Of a DNA stretch of 20,245 bases, positions 1 to 8,457 are shown piece by piece. The notes beneath the pieces were generated by a model, which ran no database searches, was not told the DNA's origin, and saw only the letters and a list, made by a program, of their open reading frames with translations. Position numbers and translations under genes: made by a program. The stretch lies in IMG/VR virus record IMGVR_UViG_3300030389_000305, positions 4,760 through 25,004 of that record. One strand, given 5' to 3'. Every line of letters begins with the position of its first letter. Positions within the stretch are counted from its first letter, which is position 1. Source of the stretch: a virus.

Positions 1-1116
1 ACAATTGAATTAGAAAAAGGTAAAAATGTATCTGGAACAGTATCTAATAAAGCATTAAGAGATGCGGAAAAACAAGCAATAAAAATTGCAAAATTAAGAG
101 CAGGTGTATTTACTGAAGAAGATTTTAAAAAAGGCAATGTTCACTCACTAAGTATTGGTAGACAGAAACCAATAGATGAAAATTTATTTAGAAAATTAAG
201 AGATGAAATATTTCGTGATAATTTAAGACAATATGGATTTGAGCAAGGAATATTAAAAGGGCCTGTAACTACTACAGATCTAACAACATTCCAAGGAGTT
301 ACTCCAGAGGGGGATAAAGGAAAAGAAGCAGCTACATTAGACAAGTACAAATTAGATCTAGGAATAATAACTCAGAAAGAATTTGAAGCTAGAGAAATAA
401 GAAGAGAAGCTAGTGTAATACTTGAAAAGATGAAATTAGATAATAAAGAGTTTGATATGGATTTAGGGCAGATTATTGCGAAATTAACAGAGGCTAAAAG
501 TGGTGCATTTAATTTTAAAGAAGAAATGAGAAAAGTTGTAGAAGCTGCAACTGATTTAAAATCTAATGTTGGAGAACTTGCAGTTAATGCTGTCAACAAA
601 CTTGCAGATGGATTTGCAGAACTTGCTGTATCAGGTAAAGCTAGTTTTGGCGATTTAGCAAGATCAATATTAGCTGACTTACAAAGAATGATAATTAAGG
701 CATTATTCTTTAAAGCGTTATTTGGATTGTTTCCAGGCTTACAAACTTTCTTAGGATTTGAAAAAGGTGGTGTTGTTGAGAAAAGTGCTAAAGGTAATGT
801 ATTTGCAAGAAATAATGTACAGCCTTTTTATCGAGGGGGAGTTGTTGACAAGCCAAGCATTTTCCCAATGTCAACAGGGGTTGGCCTTATGGCAGAAAAA
901 GGGCCTGAAGCGATCATGCCGTTGAAGCGTGGTAGAGGAGGCAGATTAGGAGTTGAAGCTTCTGGTGGAGTTGGTAATGTTGTGGTAAATGTAGATGCAT
1001 CAGGTTCTTCTGTTGAGGGCGATAACGCTCAAGCATCAGCACTTGGCAAGATGCTAGGGGCTGCTGTACAGGCAGAACTTGTAAAAGCAAAAAGACCAGG
1101 AGGCATACTAGCTTAA
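1..1116 (+). CDS. H: Tail tape-measure protein, C-terminal part (lambda gpH-like), 5' end outside window
   Basis: The frame is open from base 1, so the ATG at 430 is internal; 371 residues are visible before the TAA. The first ~200 residues are charged and helical, as expected for a rod that sets tail length and later helps DNA cross the host envelope. A hydrophobic patch (MIIKALFFKALFGLFPG) follows, then glycine-rich GGVV motifs and GVGLMAEKGPEAIMPLKRG, the hallmark C-terminal motif of lambda-family tape measures. A glycine/valine tail ends the protein. The gene is directly followed by homologs of M, L, K, I and J, which is the lambda order. Family assignment is firm; the missing N-terminus means total length is unknown. 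Confidence 0.9.
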   Translation, partial: TIELEKGKNVSGTVSNKALRDAEKQAIKIAKLRAGVFTEEDFKKGNVHSLSIGRQKPIDENLFRKLRDEIFRDNLRQYGFEQGILKGPVTTTDLTTFQGVTPEGDKGKEAATLDKYKLDLGIITQKEFEAREIRREASVILEKMKLDNKEFDMDLGQIIAKLTEAKSGAFNFKEEMRKVVEAATDLKSNVGELAVNAVNKLADGFAELAVSGKASFGDLARSILADLQRMIIKALFFKALFGLFPGLQTFLGFEKGGVVEKSAKGNVFARNNVQPFYRGGVVDKPSIFPMSTGVGLMAEKGPEAIMPLKRGRGGRLGVEASGGVGNVVVNVDASGSSVEGDNAQASALGKMLGAAVQAELVKAKRPGGILA

Positions 1117-1119
1117 TTT

Positions 1120-1479
1120 ATGGCAAACTTTAATACAACAGTAAATTTAGAACCTGATTTTGGAGTTACTAAAACTTCAAAGCCAATAAAACGTGTCATA
1201 CGTTATGCAGATGGATATGAGCATCGTTTGATCTTTGGAGTTGCTGAACATCAAAATCCAAAAGTATATTCTTTAACTTTTGAAAATATTACGGAAACAG
1301 AAAGCGACACACTGGAAGGATTTCTTGATGCTCGTGCCTTAGATAGTGCAAGTTTCGATTTTACACCTCCTAATGATGTACAAGGCAAATATGTTTGTGA
1401 TAATTGGACTAAACGTATTCCTTTTCCTAATAGAGCTACAATAAATGCAACATTTAGACAAGTTTTTGAACCTAGTTAG
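1120..1479 (+). CDS. M: Minor tail protein, lambda gpM-like
   Basis: This 119-residue protein matches the gpM family in length (lambda gpM is about 109) and in landmarks: RYADGYEHR at 28-36, a hydrophobic VYSLTF strand, the aromatic/proline box FDFTPP at 79-84, and the closing strand TFRQVFEP. In lambda, gpM is needed late in tail-tip assembly, just before the tail tube polymerises. The gene starts 3 bases after the tape-measure stop. An AGGAGG at 1098-1103, inside the end of H, is the likely ribosome-binding site although the 16-base spacing is long. It is translated as part of the tail-tip operon. Confidence 0.85.
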   Translation: MANFNTTVNLEPDFGVTKTSKPIKRVIRYADGYEHRLIFGVAEHQNPKVYSLTFENITETESDTLEGFLDARALDSASFDFTPPNDVQGKYVCDNWTKRIPFPNRATINATFRQVFEPS

Positions 1480-2055
1480 ATGGCAACTACTCCTGTATTT
1501 AGCGATTTACAATCTATAAACCCATCTGCAATTATTGAGTTATTTACATTGCAATTATCTACAGCTATACATGGTTCTAATACAATCTACAGATTTCATA
1601 ATGGTTCTAGTCTTAATGCAAATGGAGAAATTGTATGGGCAGGTAACTCATATTTACGTTTCCCTGTAAAGGCAGAAGGTTTCGCATTTCAACGTGGTCA
1701 ACTTCCAAGACCAACATTAACAATATCAAATTTATCATCTGCACCAAGTATATCTGCATTACTTTTAACTGTTAATGAAACTACTCCGGGAAATGATTTA
1801 AGTGGAGCTGTAGTGACTAGAATTAGAACACTTGCAAAATTTATTGATGCTGTTAATTTTGCAGATCGAACAAATGCCACGGCAGATAATACAGCAGAGT
1901 TTCCACAAGAAATATATTATATAGATCGTAAATCAGGAGAAACACGAGATATTGTATCTTGGGAACTTGCAGCAGTATTTGATTTGGCAGGTGTTCGTGT
2001 TCCAAAACGTCAATGCACACGATCTGAGTTTCCATCAATAGGTACATTTAGATGA
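1480..2055 (+). CDS. L: Minor tail protein, lambda gpL-like, lacking the Fe-S ligand tail
   Basis: The ATG directly abuts the stop of gpM (TAGATG). The 191-residue product has the gpL body: an early strand region, GQLPRPTLTISN at 73-84 and DRKSGETRD near 149-157. The end VRVPKRQC (172-179) corresponds to the lambda segment carrying the first of four cysteines that hold a [4Fe-4S] cluster. Here the protein stops 12 residues later and contains only C179, so three of the four known ligands are absent. Reading on past the stop in the same frame gives no cysteines. The family call rests on position between M and K plus these motifs; loss of the cluster domain is seen directly. Confidence 0.82.
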   Translation: MATTPVFSDLQSINPSAIIELFTLQLSTAIHGSNTIYRFHNGSSLNANGEIVWAGNSYLRFPVKAEGFAFQRGQLPRPTLTISNLSSAPSISALLLTVNETTPGNDLSGAVVTRIRTLAKFIDAVNFADRTNATADNTAEFPQEIYYIDRKSGETRDIVSWELAAVFDLAGVRVPKRQCTRSEFPSIGTFR

Positions 2056-2771
2056 ATTGGAAAGAAGAGGCACTTGTTCATGCGAAAGACCAAGATCCTA
2101 AAGAGTCTTGTGGTTTATTATTGAATATTCGAGGAAAAGAAAAATATTTTCCTTGTCGTAATCTTTCTATGACAAACCATCAATGTTTTATTCTTGATCC
2201 AGAAGATTATGTTAAAGCAGATTCTATTGGAGATATAACAGCAGTAGTTCATAGTCATCCCACTACACCTCCTAATGCAAGCCAAGCAGATCAAATTTCT
2301 TGTGAGCAAAGTAATCTTCCGTGGCATATTGTTAATCCAAAAACAGAAACTTGGGGTTATTGCGAGCCTTGTGGATACAAACCACCTTTACTTGGCAGAC
2401 CTTGGGTTTGGGGTGTTACTGATTGTTTAAGTTTAGTGACGGATTGGTACTTAGAAGAAAAAGGAATTAAGTTAATTAAAGCAACAAGACCTGTAACACC
2501 TGAAGAATTTGAAGAGAATCCTGAATCAAAAGAAGATGGTGATTTCAATAATTATTTGCAAAAAATAGGATTTCGTTTGTTAGAGCCAAATGAAAAATTA
2601 TTAAATGGCGATGTGCTTCTTATGAGTATTTTAAATCCAGGATTAAATCATGTCGCTATATATCTAGGAGATAATATTTTACATCATTTAGCAGATAGGT
2701 TAAGTTGTAGAGAGCCATACTCTGAGTGGTTATTAAAATGTACAGGAGGTCGTTATCGATATGATGCGTAA
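2052..2771 (+). CDS. K: Tail assembly protein with JAMM and NlpC/P60 domains, lambda gpK-like
   Basis: The start overlaps the gpL stop (ATGA). This 239-residue protein has two enzymatic domains. The N-terminal half is a JAB/MPN metalloprotease-like domain with E18, H67-S-H69, S77 and D80, the complete JAMM zinc-binding pattern. The C-terminal half is NlpC/P60-like, with the catalytic cysteine in TDCLSLVTDWY (C125), histidine H200 in GLNHVAIYLGD, and H211/H212 as third-position candidates. In the lambda family gpK acts at the tail tip and the NlpC/P60 domain is thought to cut peptidoglycan during DNA entry. All catalytic residues look intact. It is the only peptidoglycan-active protein recognised in the window. 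Confidence 0.92.
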   Translation: MNWKEEALVHAKDQDPKESCGLLLNIRGKEKYFPCRNLSMTNHQCFILDPEDYVKADSIGDITAVVHSHPTTPPNASQADQISCEQSNLPWHIVNPKTETWGYCEPCGYKPPLLGRPWVWGVTDCLSLVTDWYLEEKGIKLIKATRPVTPEEFEENPESKEDGDFNNYLQKIGFRLLEPNEKLLNGDVLLMSILNPGLNHVAIYLGDNILHHLADRLSCREPYSEWLLKCTGGRYRYDA

Positions 2772-3378
2772 TATTAACTTTCATGGAGAACTCGCTGATT
2801 TTATAGGATATAAATCATTAGAGGCAAAAGTCTCTACTGTAGCTGAGACAATGAGATTTATTATATGTAATTTTCCTAAAGCTGAAGCGTATATGGCAAA
2901 AAGATACTATAAAGTGATATTAGGAACGCATGAGGTTGACGAGTCAGAGTTGCATTATCCTATGGGTAATTCTGATATAAATATTGTTCCTGTGATTAGT
3001 GGATCTGGTGGTAATTTTGGAAGAATACTTTTTGGAGCAGCTCTGATAGGAGCATCATTCTTTTTCCCCGGAGCAGGTTTGTTTGGTACTACAAGTTTTT
3101 CGGGTGCTGCTGCTGGAGCAGGTCTTGGTACATTTGCAGGTACAGCTTTATCTGCTGTTGGTGCTGTGATGGTTTTAGGCGGTGTAAGTGATATGTTATT
3201 TCCCTTACCAAAAGAACCTGATTTTTCAAGTGAGGGAGATCCTAGAATATCATTTAATTTTTCTGGAACTCAGAACACATCAAGAGCAGGGACTCCTGTT
3301 CCAATTGTATATGGAGAAATTTTTACAGGATCTGTCGTGATTTCTGCTGCTATAGATACTGAGCAGGTACAAGCATGA
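2761..3378 (+). CDS. I: Tail assembly protein, lambda gpI-like
   Basis: This 205-residue protein starts inside the end of gpK (11-base overlap) behind AGGAGG at 2744-2749. The first ~78 residues are a small alpha/beta domain ending in INIVPVISGSGG, as in gpI, where it resembles a ubiquitin-like fold. A long Gly/Ala-rich hydrophobic stretch (about 88-145) follows, then FNFSGTQN...GTPVPIVYGE (165-186), the typical closing motif. gpI works with gpK, gpL and gpJ at the tip and is not fully understood biochemically. ATGs occur at both 2761 and 2764, so the true first residue may be either. Confidence 0.87.
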   Translation: MMRNINFHGELADFIGYKSLEAKVSTVAETMRFIICNFPKAEAYMAKRYYKVILGTHEVDESELHYPMGNSDINIVPVISGSGGNFGRILFGAALIGASFFFPGAGLFGTTSFSGAAAGAGLGTFAGTALSAVGAVMVLGGVSDMLFPLPKEPDFSSEGDPRISFNFSGTQNTSRAGTPVPIVYGEIFTGSVVISAAIDTEQVQA

Positions 3379-6300
3379 CAAAAGAAAATAAAAAAATTAT
3401 TAGAGGATCTTTTGGAGGCAGACCATCTCCTCCCCCTCCTCCTACAAGAACTCCAGATACCTTACATAGTAGACAGTTTGTAACTATTCAAGATTTGATT
3501 TCTGAGGGGGAGATTGAAGGATTTGCAACTGCTTCAAAAGAAGGACGTAGTAAAAATACAACTGCATATAATAATGCTGCATTAAAAGATGTTTTTTTAA
3601 ATAAAACACCAGTATTAAAATCAAATGCAAATTCTGCAAGCCCTGCATCGACAGATTTCAATCATCAAGATGTTACATTTGTTCCAAGATTTGGTACATC
3701 AAATCAATCATTTATTCCAGGCATTGAGACAAGTGAATCGCCTACAAACGTAGGAGTTACAGTTACGCAATCATCGCCTGTAACAAGACAGATAACTAAC
3801 ACAGATGTTGATGCAATAAAAATTACTTTAACTTGGCCTCAGTTGCAAGTAGTTACTAACGATGGAGATATTTTAGGAACTACTGTTGATTATAAAATAC
3901 AAATACAATACAACTCAGGAGGTTTTAGCGATATTATTACTGACACAGTAAGTGGTAGATCCGCTGATGCTTATCAAAGAGATTTACGAGTAACAATAAA
4001 TGGTTCTTTTCCAGTAGATATTAGAGTTGTAAGGGTCACGGCAGATGCATCGGATAGTAACACTCGTGATGATTTTCAATTTACAAGCTTTTCAGAAATT
4101 ATTGATAATAAATCTCCTTATTTAAATAGTGCATATGCACATCTAAGACTTGATTCACAAAAATTTAGTTCTATACCGCAGAGAATGTATAGGATTAGAG
4201 GCATAAAAGTAAGAATACCTGGAGCTGGTGCATCTGGATCTGGAACACCAACTGTTGATAATGCTACAGGCAGAATAGTGTATCCAGATGGTTATATTTT
4301 TAATGGAGTTATGGGTGCTGCTGTTTATACAAATTGCCCTAGTATGGTGCTACTTGACCTTCTCACAAATACTAGGTATGGTCTAGGCTCTCATATTATA
4401 GATAGTAATTTAGATTTATTTAGCTTTGTAGCAGCTAGTAAATATGCTAATGAGTTAGTTGATGATGGTACAGGTTCAGGTAGTACAGAGGCAAGATTCA
4501 GTTGCAATGTAAATATACAAAAAGAAAGTGAGGCTTTTGATGTCATTAATGATTTGTCATCAGTAATGAAATGTATGCCTATATGGACGGCAGGTGCAAT
4601 AACAATTACTCAAGATAAACCTGTAGATCCAAGTTATTTGTTTAATCTAGCCAACATTGCGTCAACAGGTTTTAATTACACAGGTAGTAGCTTAAAACAA
4701 AGACACTCTGTTGTGAAAGTGAGTTACTTTAATATGGACTCTCGTGAGATAGATTATGAGGTTGTAGAAGACAGCACAGCTATAAGTAAGTTCGGGGTTT
4801 CGATTAAAAATATAAAAGCATTTGGTTGCACTAGTCGCAATCAAGCTGCTCGTCTAGGACGCAGTATACTTTTTGCTGAACAAAGGGAGTCGGAGGTAAT
4901 TTCATTTACAACTTCTATAGATTCGGGAGCAATAGTTAGACCCGGAAGTGTTATTGCAGTTAATGATCCTGTTCGAGCAGGGGCAAGAAGAGGTGGTCGT
5001 GTTATTGCTGCTACTACAACAAAAATCACTATAGATTCATTTGGTAGTACATCATTACCTGATATAAGTGATAATCCAAAAATAAGTGTAATTTTACCTG
5101 ATGGCAAAGTTGAAGAGCGAAATATCACAAGTTATACAGGAGGAAACGAAGTAAATGTTAATACTGCTTTTTCTCAGACTCCGAATGTAAATACAATTTA
5201 CTTATTAACTAGTACAAGTTTAGAAACACAATTATTCAGAGTAATAACTGTAGAAGAACAAGATGATGTGACTTACCAAATTTCAGCATTATCATATGTT
5301 CCGGGCAAGTATGCATTTATAGAAGATGGGACAGCACTTCCAACTAGAACTGTTTCTCTACTAACAGAATTAAAAGATCCACCAGGCAACTTGGTTGTTG
5401 ATGAGACAACAGTAGTTATAAATAATATTGCTAGGAGTAAAGTAATTATTAGTTGGCAGCCTGTACAAGGTGTTTCTAAATATTTAGTAAGTTATAAATT
5501 TGAGAGTGGAAACTATGTATCAGCAGAAACTTATTCTCCTGATTTTGAGATATTAGATACACAGAAAGGAACTTATGAAGTACAAGTATCTTCTTATAAT
5601 GCATTGTTAGAATTATCTCCAAATTCAACAAGTAAAATATTTGTTGCCGAGGGAAAAACAGGAATTCCTGATAATGTTACTAATTTAACTGTAGAACCTA
5701 TAAATGAGCAATTTATAAGACTTAGATTTAATCAAAGTACTTCTGTAGATGTGGTTCATGGGGGTCGAGTATATGTAAGGCATACAAATCAAACAGGAAA
5801 CAATGCTACTTTTGAAACTTCACAAGATATTATCCAGGCGGTTGCAGGTAATTCTTCTGAAGTAATCTGTCCAGCTTTAACAGGAAGTTATCTCCTTAAA
5901 TTTCAAGATGATGGTGGTAGATTTAGTGCTACAGCAGCAAAAGTAGAACTTACTCTTCCAAATCTTGCTGATTCAGCAATAGTCAAAACAGATAGAGAAG
6001 ATACTGATGGAACTCCATACAATGGAACAAAGTCAAATGTAGTATATGATTCAACTCTTGGTGGATTAAAACTTATAGATCCAGTCGCAAATGCTACTGG
6101 TACTTATGATTTTGTAGATACTCTTGATTTGGGTGGTACATTTTCACTTGTCTTAAAAAGACATTTTCAAGGCACAGGTTTTTATACAGGAGATCAATTT
6201 GATAATAGAACAGATTTTATTGATACATGGACAGATTTTGACGGAACAGAAGCGAATGATGCAAATGCAAAAATAGCTGTACGCACAACAACAGATGATC

Positions 6301-6725
6301 CTAGTAGTTCTCCAACCTATGGGTCATTTAATGATTTTGCAAATGGAAGTTTTAGAGCTAGAGGTTTTCAATTCAGAATTACTTTAGAAACCGCAGATTC
6401 TGCACAAAATATGAACTTACAACAAGCAGGTTATTCTGCAACTATGTTGTCTAGAACAGAGCAATCTTCGTTAATATCATCAGGAGCGAGTGCAAAAGCG
6501 GTGTCATTTACAGCACCATTTTTTACAGGCACATCAGGACTTGGAAATGCAAATAGTTTTCTACCATCTGTTGGAATTTTTCCACAAAATATGGAAACAG
6601 GAGATTATTTTGAAGTTACTAATATATCAGGAACTGGTTTTACAGTTCATTTTAAAGACTCAAGCAATGCTAGTATAAGTAAGAATTTTACCTATAGTGC
6701 TACCGGGTTTGGTAAAGGGGGTTAA
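3375..6725 (+). CDS. J: Tail tip / host-specificity protein, lambda gpJ-like
   Basis: This is the largest gene here (1116 residues), coupled to gpI by an ATGA overlap. A basic, proline-rich leader (five prolines at 19-23) precedes LISEGEIEGF (41-50), the gpJ start signature. Further landmarks are RYGLGSHI, VIND...MKCMPIW, QRHSVVKVSY and AFGCTSRNQAARLG (482-495), all of which align with lambda J. About 665-860 looks like two fibronectin-III-like beta domains. The last ~250 residues (GFQFRITLETAD, ending in TGFGKGG) are beta-rich and unlike the coiled-coil/receptor-binding end of lambda J. It is inferred to form the central tip trimer on which the fibers encoded downstream assemble. Confidence 0.92.
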   Translation: MTKENKKIIRGSFGGRPSPPPPPTRTPDTLHSRQFVTIQDLISEGEIEGFATASKEGRSKNTTAYNNAALKDVFLNKTPVLKSNANSASPASTDFNHQDVTFVPRFGTSNQSFIPGIETSESPTNVGVTVTQSSPVTRQITNTDVDAIKITLTWPQLQVVTNDGDILGTTVDYKIQIQYNSGGFSDIITDTVSGRSADAYQRDLRVTINGSFPVDIRVVRVTADASDSNTRDDFQFTSFSEIIDNKSPYLNSAYAHLRLDSQKFSSIPQRMYRIRGIKVRIPGAGASGSGTPTVDNATGRIVYPDGYIFNGVMGAAVYTNCPSMVLLDLLTNTRYGLGSHIIDSNLDLFSFVAASKYANELVDDGTGSGSTEARFSCNVNIQKESEAFDVINDLSSVMKCMPIWTAGAITITQDKPVDPSYLFNLANIASTGFNYTGSSLKQRHSVVKVSYFNMDSREIDYEVVEDSTAISKFGVSIKNIKAFGCTSRNQAARLGRSILFAEQRESEVISFTTSIDSGAIVRPGSVIAVNDPVRAGARRGGRVIAATTTKITIDSFGSTSLPDISDNPKISVILPDGKVEERNITSYTGGNEVNVNTAFSQTPNVNTIYLLTSTSLETQLFRVITVEEQDDVTYQISALSYVPGKYAFIEDGTALPTRTVSLLTELKDPPGNLVVDETTVVINNIARSKVIISWQPVQGVSKYLVSYKFESGNYVSAETYSPDFEILDTQKGTYEVQVSSYNALLELSPNSTSKIFVAEGKTGIPDNVTNLTVEPINEQFIRLRFNQSTSVDVVHGGRVYVRHTNQTGNNATFETSQDIIQAVAGNSSEVICPALTGSYLLKFQDDGGRFSATAAKVELTLPNLADSAIVKTDREDTDGTPYNGTKSNVVYDSTLGGLKLIDPVANATGTYDFVDTLDLGGTFSLVLKRHFQGTGFYTGDQFDNRTDFIDTWTDFDGTEANDANAKIAVRTTTDDPSSSPTYGSFNDFANGSFRARGFQFRITLETADSAQNMNLQQAGYSATMLSRTEQSSLISSGASAKAVSFTAPFFTGTSGLGNANSFLPSVGIFPQNMETGDYFEVTNISGTGFTVHFKDSSNASISKNFTYSATGFGKGG

Positions 6726-6749
6726 CATGAGGACAATTAGTAATTAACT

Positions 6750-7523
6750 GTGGCTGACGTAACTAATTACACTATTGAAAATGCTTCTGGTGCGAATGTT
6801 CGTATAGATTTAAATGCTGTTTTTGCCGCAATTCAATCTAGTAATTCTAAATCAACTGATTTAGCAACTAGTCAATGTGTGGCAGGTATGCCGTTTCTTA
6901 ATACAACAACTAATATTTTAAAGATAAGAAACTCTTCTAATAATGGATTTACTGAAATTGGAAATATTAACGTAGCAAATTTAGGTCTACTACCAGCAGG
7001 TGGTGGAACAATGACAGGTCAACTTTTAGGAGATGATGCAGGGAATGCCGCTGCACCTGCATATGCTTTTGACACGGATACAGATTTAGGATTATTTAGA
7101 AAATCTGCAAACGTCATGGGTTTTGCATCAGCTGGAGTTGAAAAATTGATAATGGATGCAAATGGTGTAACTTTACAAGCACAAAGTGATCTTAGATTTG
7201 CAGATAGTGACAGTTCTAATTACGTTGGTTTTCAAGCACCTGCAACAATATCATCTAATTTTATTTTGACATTACCTAATTCAGATACAAGTGTTGCAGG
7301 TTACGCATTAGTTAGTGATGGGTCGGGTAATTTAAGTTGGGGGGCTGCTGGAGCTGGTGCTGTAGGAGGTGGTAATGATGAAATTTTTTGGGAAAACTCG
7401 CAAACAATTACTGCTGATTATGCAATAACAAATAATAAAAATGCTGGAAGTTTTGGGCCTATAACAATAAACTCAGGAGTTACTGTAACAGTTGGTTCTG
7501 GAGAGACATGGACAGTAGTATGA
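6750..7523 (+). CDS. Tail fiber protein with the shared C-terminal module (opening fiber)
   Basis: This 257-residue beta-rich protein begins at a GTG, because an in-frame TAA at 6741 leaves no earlier start. GAGG at 6729-6732 is a distant possible ribosome-binding site. The middle contains phage fiber language (GGGTMTGQL, AYAFDTDTDLGLFRK, FILTLPNSD, DGSGNLSWG). The last 52 residues, from GGGNDEIFWEN to the stop, are 40/52 identical to the end of the fiber at 12129-13373. Role as a tail-attached adhesin is inferred from motifs and position right after gpJ. The receptor is unknown. Confidence 0.72.
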   Translation: MADVTNYTIENASGANVRIDLNAVFAAIQSSNSKSTDLATSQCVAGMPFLNTTTNILKIRNSSNNGFTEIGNINVANLGLLPAGGGTMTGQLLGDDAGNAAAPAYAFDTDTDLGLFRKSANVMGFASAGVEKLIMDANGVTLQAQSDLRFADSDSSNYVGFQAPATISSNFILTLPNSDTSVAGYALVSDGSGNLSWGAAGAGAVGGGNDEIFWENSQTITADYAITNNKNAGSFGPITINSGVTVTVGSGETWTVV

Positions 7524-7536
7524 GTATGTATATAAT
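7509..7536 (+). promoter_or_regulatory. Candidate sigma70-type promoter for the short-fiber cassettes
   Basis: TGGACA at 7509-7514 (5/6 to consensus) and a perfect TATAAT at 7531-7536 are separated by 16 bases. The -35 lies within the last codons of the opening fiber and the -10 in the 33-base gap before the next gene. AAGG at 7543-7546 would then serve the ATG at 7557. Most neighbouring genes overlap, so a promoter-bearing gap here is notable. No transcription data are available. Confidence 0.5.
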
Positions 7537-7556
7537 TAATCTAAGGTTATAAAAAA

Positions 7557-8102
7557 ATGAGTACACTTAAAGTCAACAGCATAATACCAACAGCAGGAGT
7601 ACCAACAGGCGGTGGCGGTGGAATAACTCAAATTGTTACCAATACCAAAGATGATACAGCTTCATTTAGTGCAAGTACAGGTAGTCCATCAAGTTTGGAA
7701 AGTATTTTTAATATATCTATTACTCCTACAAGTTCCTCTCATAAAGTTTTAGTTAAATTTATTATGACAGTTGGAGTTAACACCAGTACTGCGGTTACTG
7801 GTGCTTTATGTAGAAAAATTGGTGGTGGTTCTGAAACTATTTTAGGTTTAGGAGAAGCCGATGGAAGTAGAGATAGAATTACATTTGGAGCTGCTGTAAA
7901 CAATGCTCACAATATAAGTACTTTGAATATTGAATTTCTTGATAGTCCAGCTACTACAAGTGCTTGTAAGTATTATCTTAAGTTAGATCAAATGTCAGGT
8001 GCATCTACAGCTTATTACATAGGTAGATCAGCAGTAGATAGTAACTCAAGTAGCTATGCAAGAGGTTTTTCTCAAGCATTACTTTATGAGGTGTCAGCAT
8101 GA
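7557..8102 (+). CDS. Short tail fiber / adhesin, MSTLKVN family, copy 1
   Basis: This 181-residue protein opens with MSTLKVNSIIPTAGVP and a run of five glycines. A beta-rich domain follows, with the SITPTSSSHKVLVKF strand pair typical of small marine phage fibers. The same N-terminal tag recurs at 8454 and 9301, which suggests a common docking element holding different receptor-binding domains on the tail. LDSPATTSACKYYLKL near residue 137 matches LDSPSTTSATTYKV in copy 3, so copies 1 and 3 are also related in the body. Adhesin function is inferred from this pattern and position; there is no known catalytic motif. Confidence 0.68.
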   Translation: MSTLKVNSIIPTAGVPTGGGGGITQIVTNTKDDTASFSASTGSPSSLESIFNISITPTSSSHKVLVKFIMTVGVNTSTAVTGALCRKIGGGSETILGLGEADGSRDRITFGAAVNNAHNISTLNIEFLDSPATTSACKYYLKLDQMSGASTAYYIGRSAVDSNSSSYARGFSQALLYEVSA

Positions 8103-8119
8103 TTACTTCCGTGTATAAT
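8091..8119 (+). promoter_or_regulatory. Weak candidate promoter before the first fiber-associated gene
   Basis: A perfect TATAAT lies at 8114-8119 in the 34-base gap between genes. GTGTCA at 8091-8096 (4/6 to the -35 consensus) is 17 bases upstream. It mirrors the arrangement at 7509-7536. A chance match is plausible in AT-rich DNA. Confidence 0.3.
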
Positions 8120-8136
8120 TTAATTAAAACCTGATT

Positions 8137-8457
8137 ATGTCCTTAGATCACGAAGCCATACGCAAAGCCTATCCAAATGCTGTAACGATTGATGATAGCA
8201 CTGGAGCGTTTGATGCAAGCGGTAATTCTGTAAGTCTTGACCAAAGCAAAATTGATGCTGCAAGAACAGCATTAGACGCTGAAGCTGCTGCTATTAAATA
8301 TCAAACAGATAGAACAACTGATGGATCGACTACATATGCTTCTATAGGAGATCAGTTAGATATGTTATATAAGGATATAGTTGCTGGAACTGTCACAACA
8401 TCTGGCACATGGGCAACTCACATCAAAGCTGTAAAAGACGCTAATCCCAAGCCATGA
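8137..8457 (+). CDS. Small fiber-associated protein, copy 1
   Basis: This 106-residue acidic helical protein has an N-terminal SLDHEAIRKAYPNAV segment, a short beta stretch, and a helix-rich end with YASIGDQLDMLYKD (67-80) and HIKAVKDANPKP at the terminus. That ending matches the protein at 8978-9304 and a C-terminal motif that I recall from many phage proteins encoded beside tail fibers. Its position between fiber copies 1 and 2, with an ATGA overlap into copy 2, suggests a chaperone or structural partner for one of them. No residue pattern proves the activity, so function is inference. Confidence 0.65.
   Translation: MSLDHEAIRKAYPNAVTIDDSTGAFDASGNSVSLDQSKIDAARTALDAEAAAIKYQTDRTTDGSTTYASIGDQLDMLYKDIVAGTVTTSGTWATHIKAVKDANPKP

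Noticed and set aside
430-1116. Separate 228-residue gene starting at ATG 430
   Set aside because: The same frame is open to base 1 with coding-like sequence, so this ATG is internal to the tape-measure gene.
4841-5128. Minus-strand 95-residue frame inside gpJ
   Set aside because: It lies wholly within a strongly supported gene, and its composition reads as a complement shadow.
6490-6678. Plus-strand 62-residue frame inside gpJ
   Set aside because: It is an out-of-frame shadow with biased His/Leu/Gln content and no ribosome-binding site.
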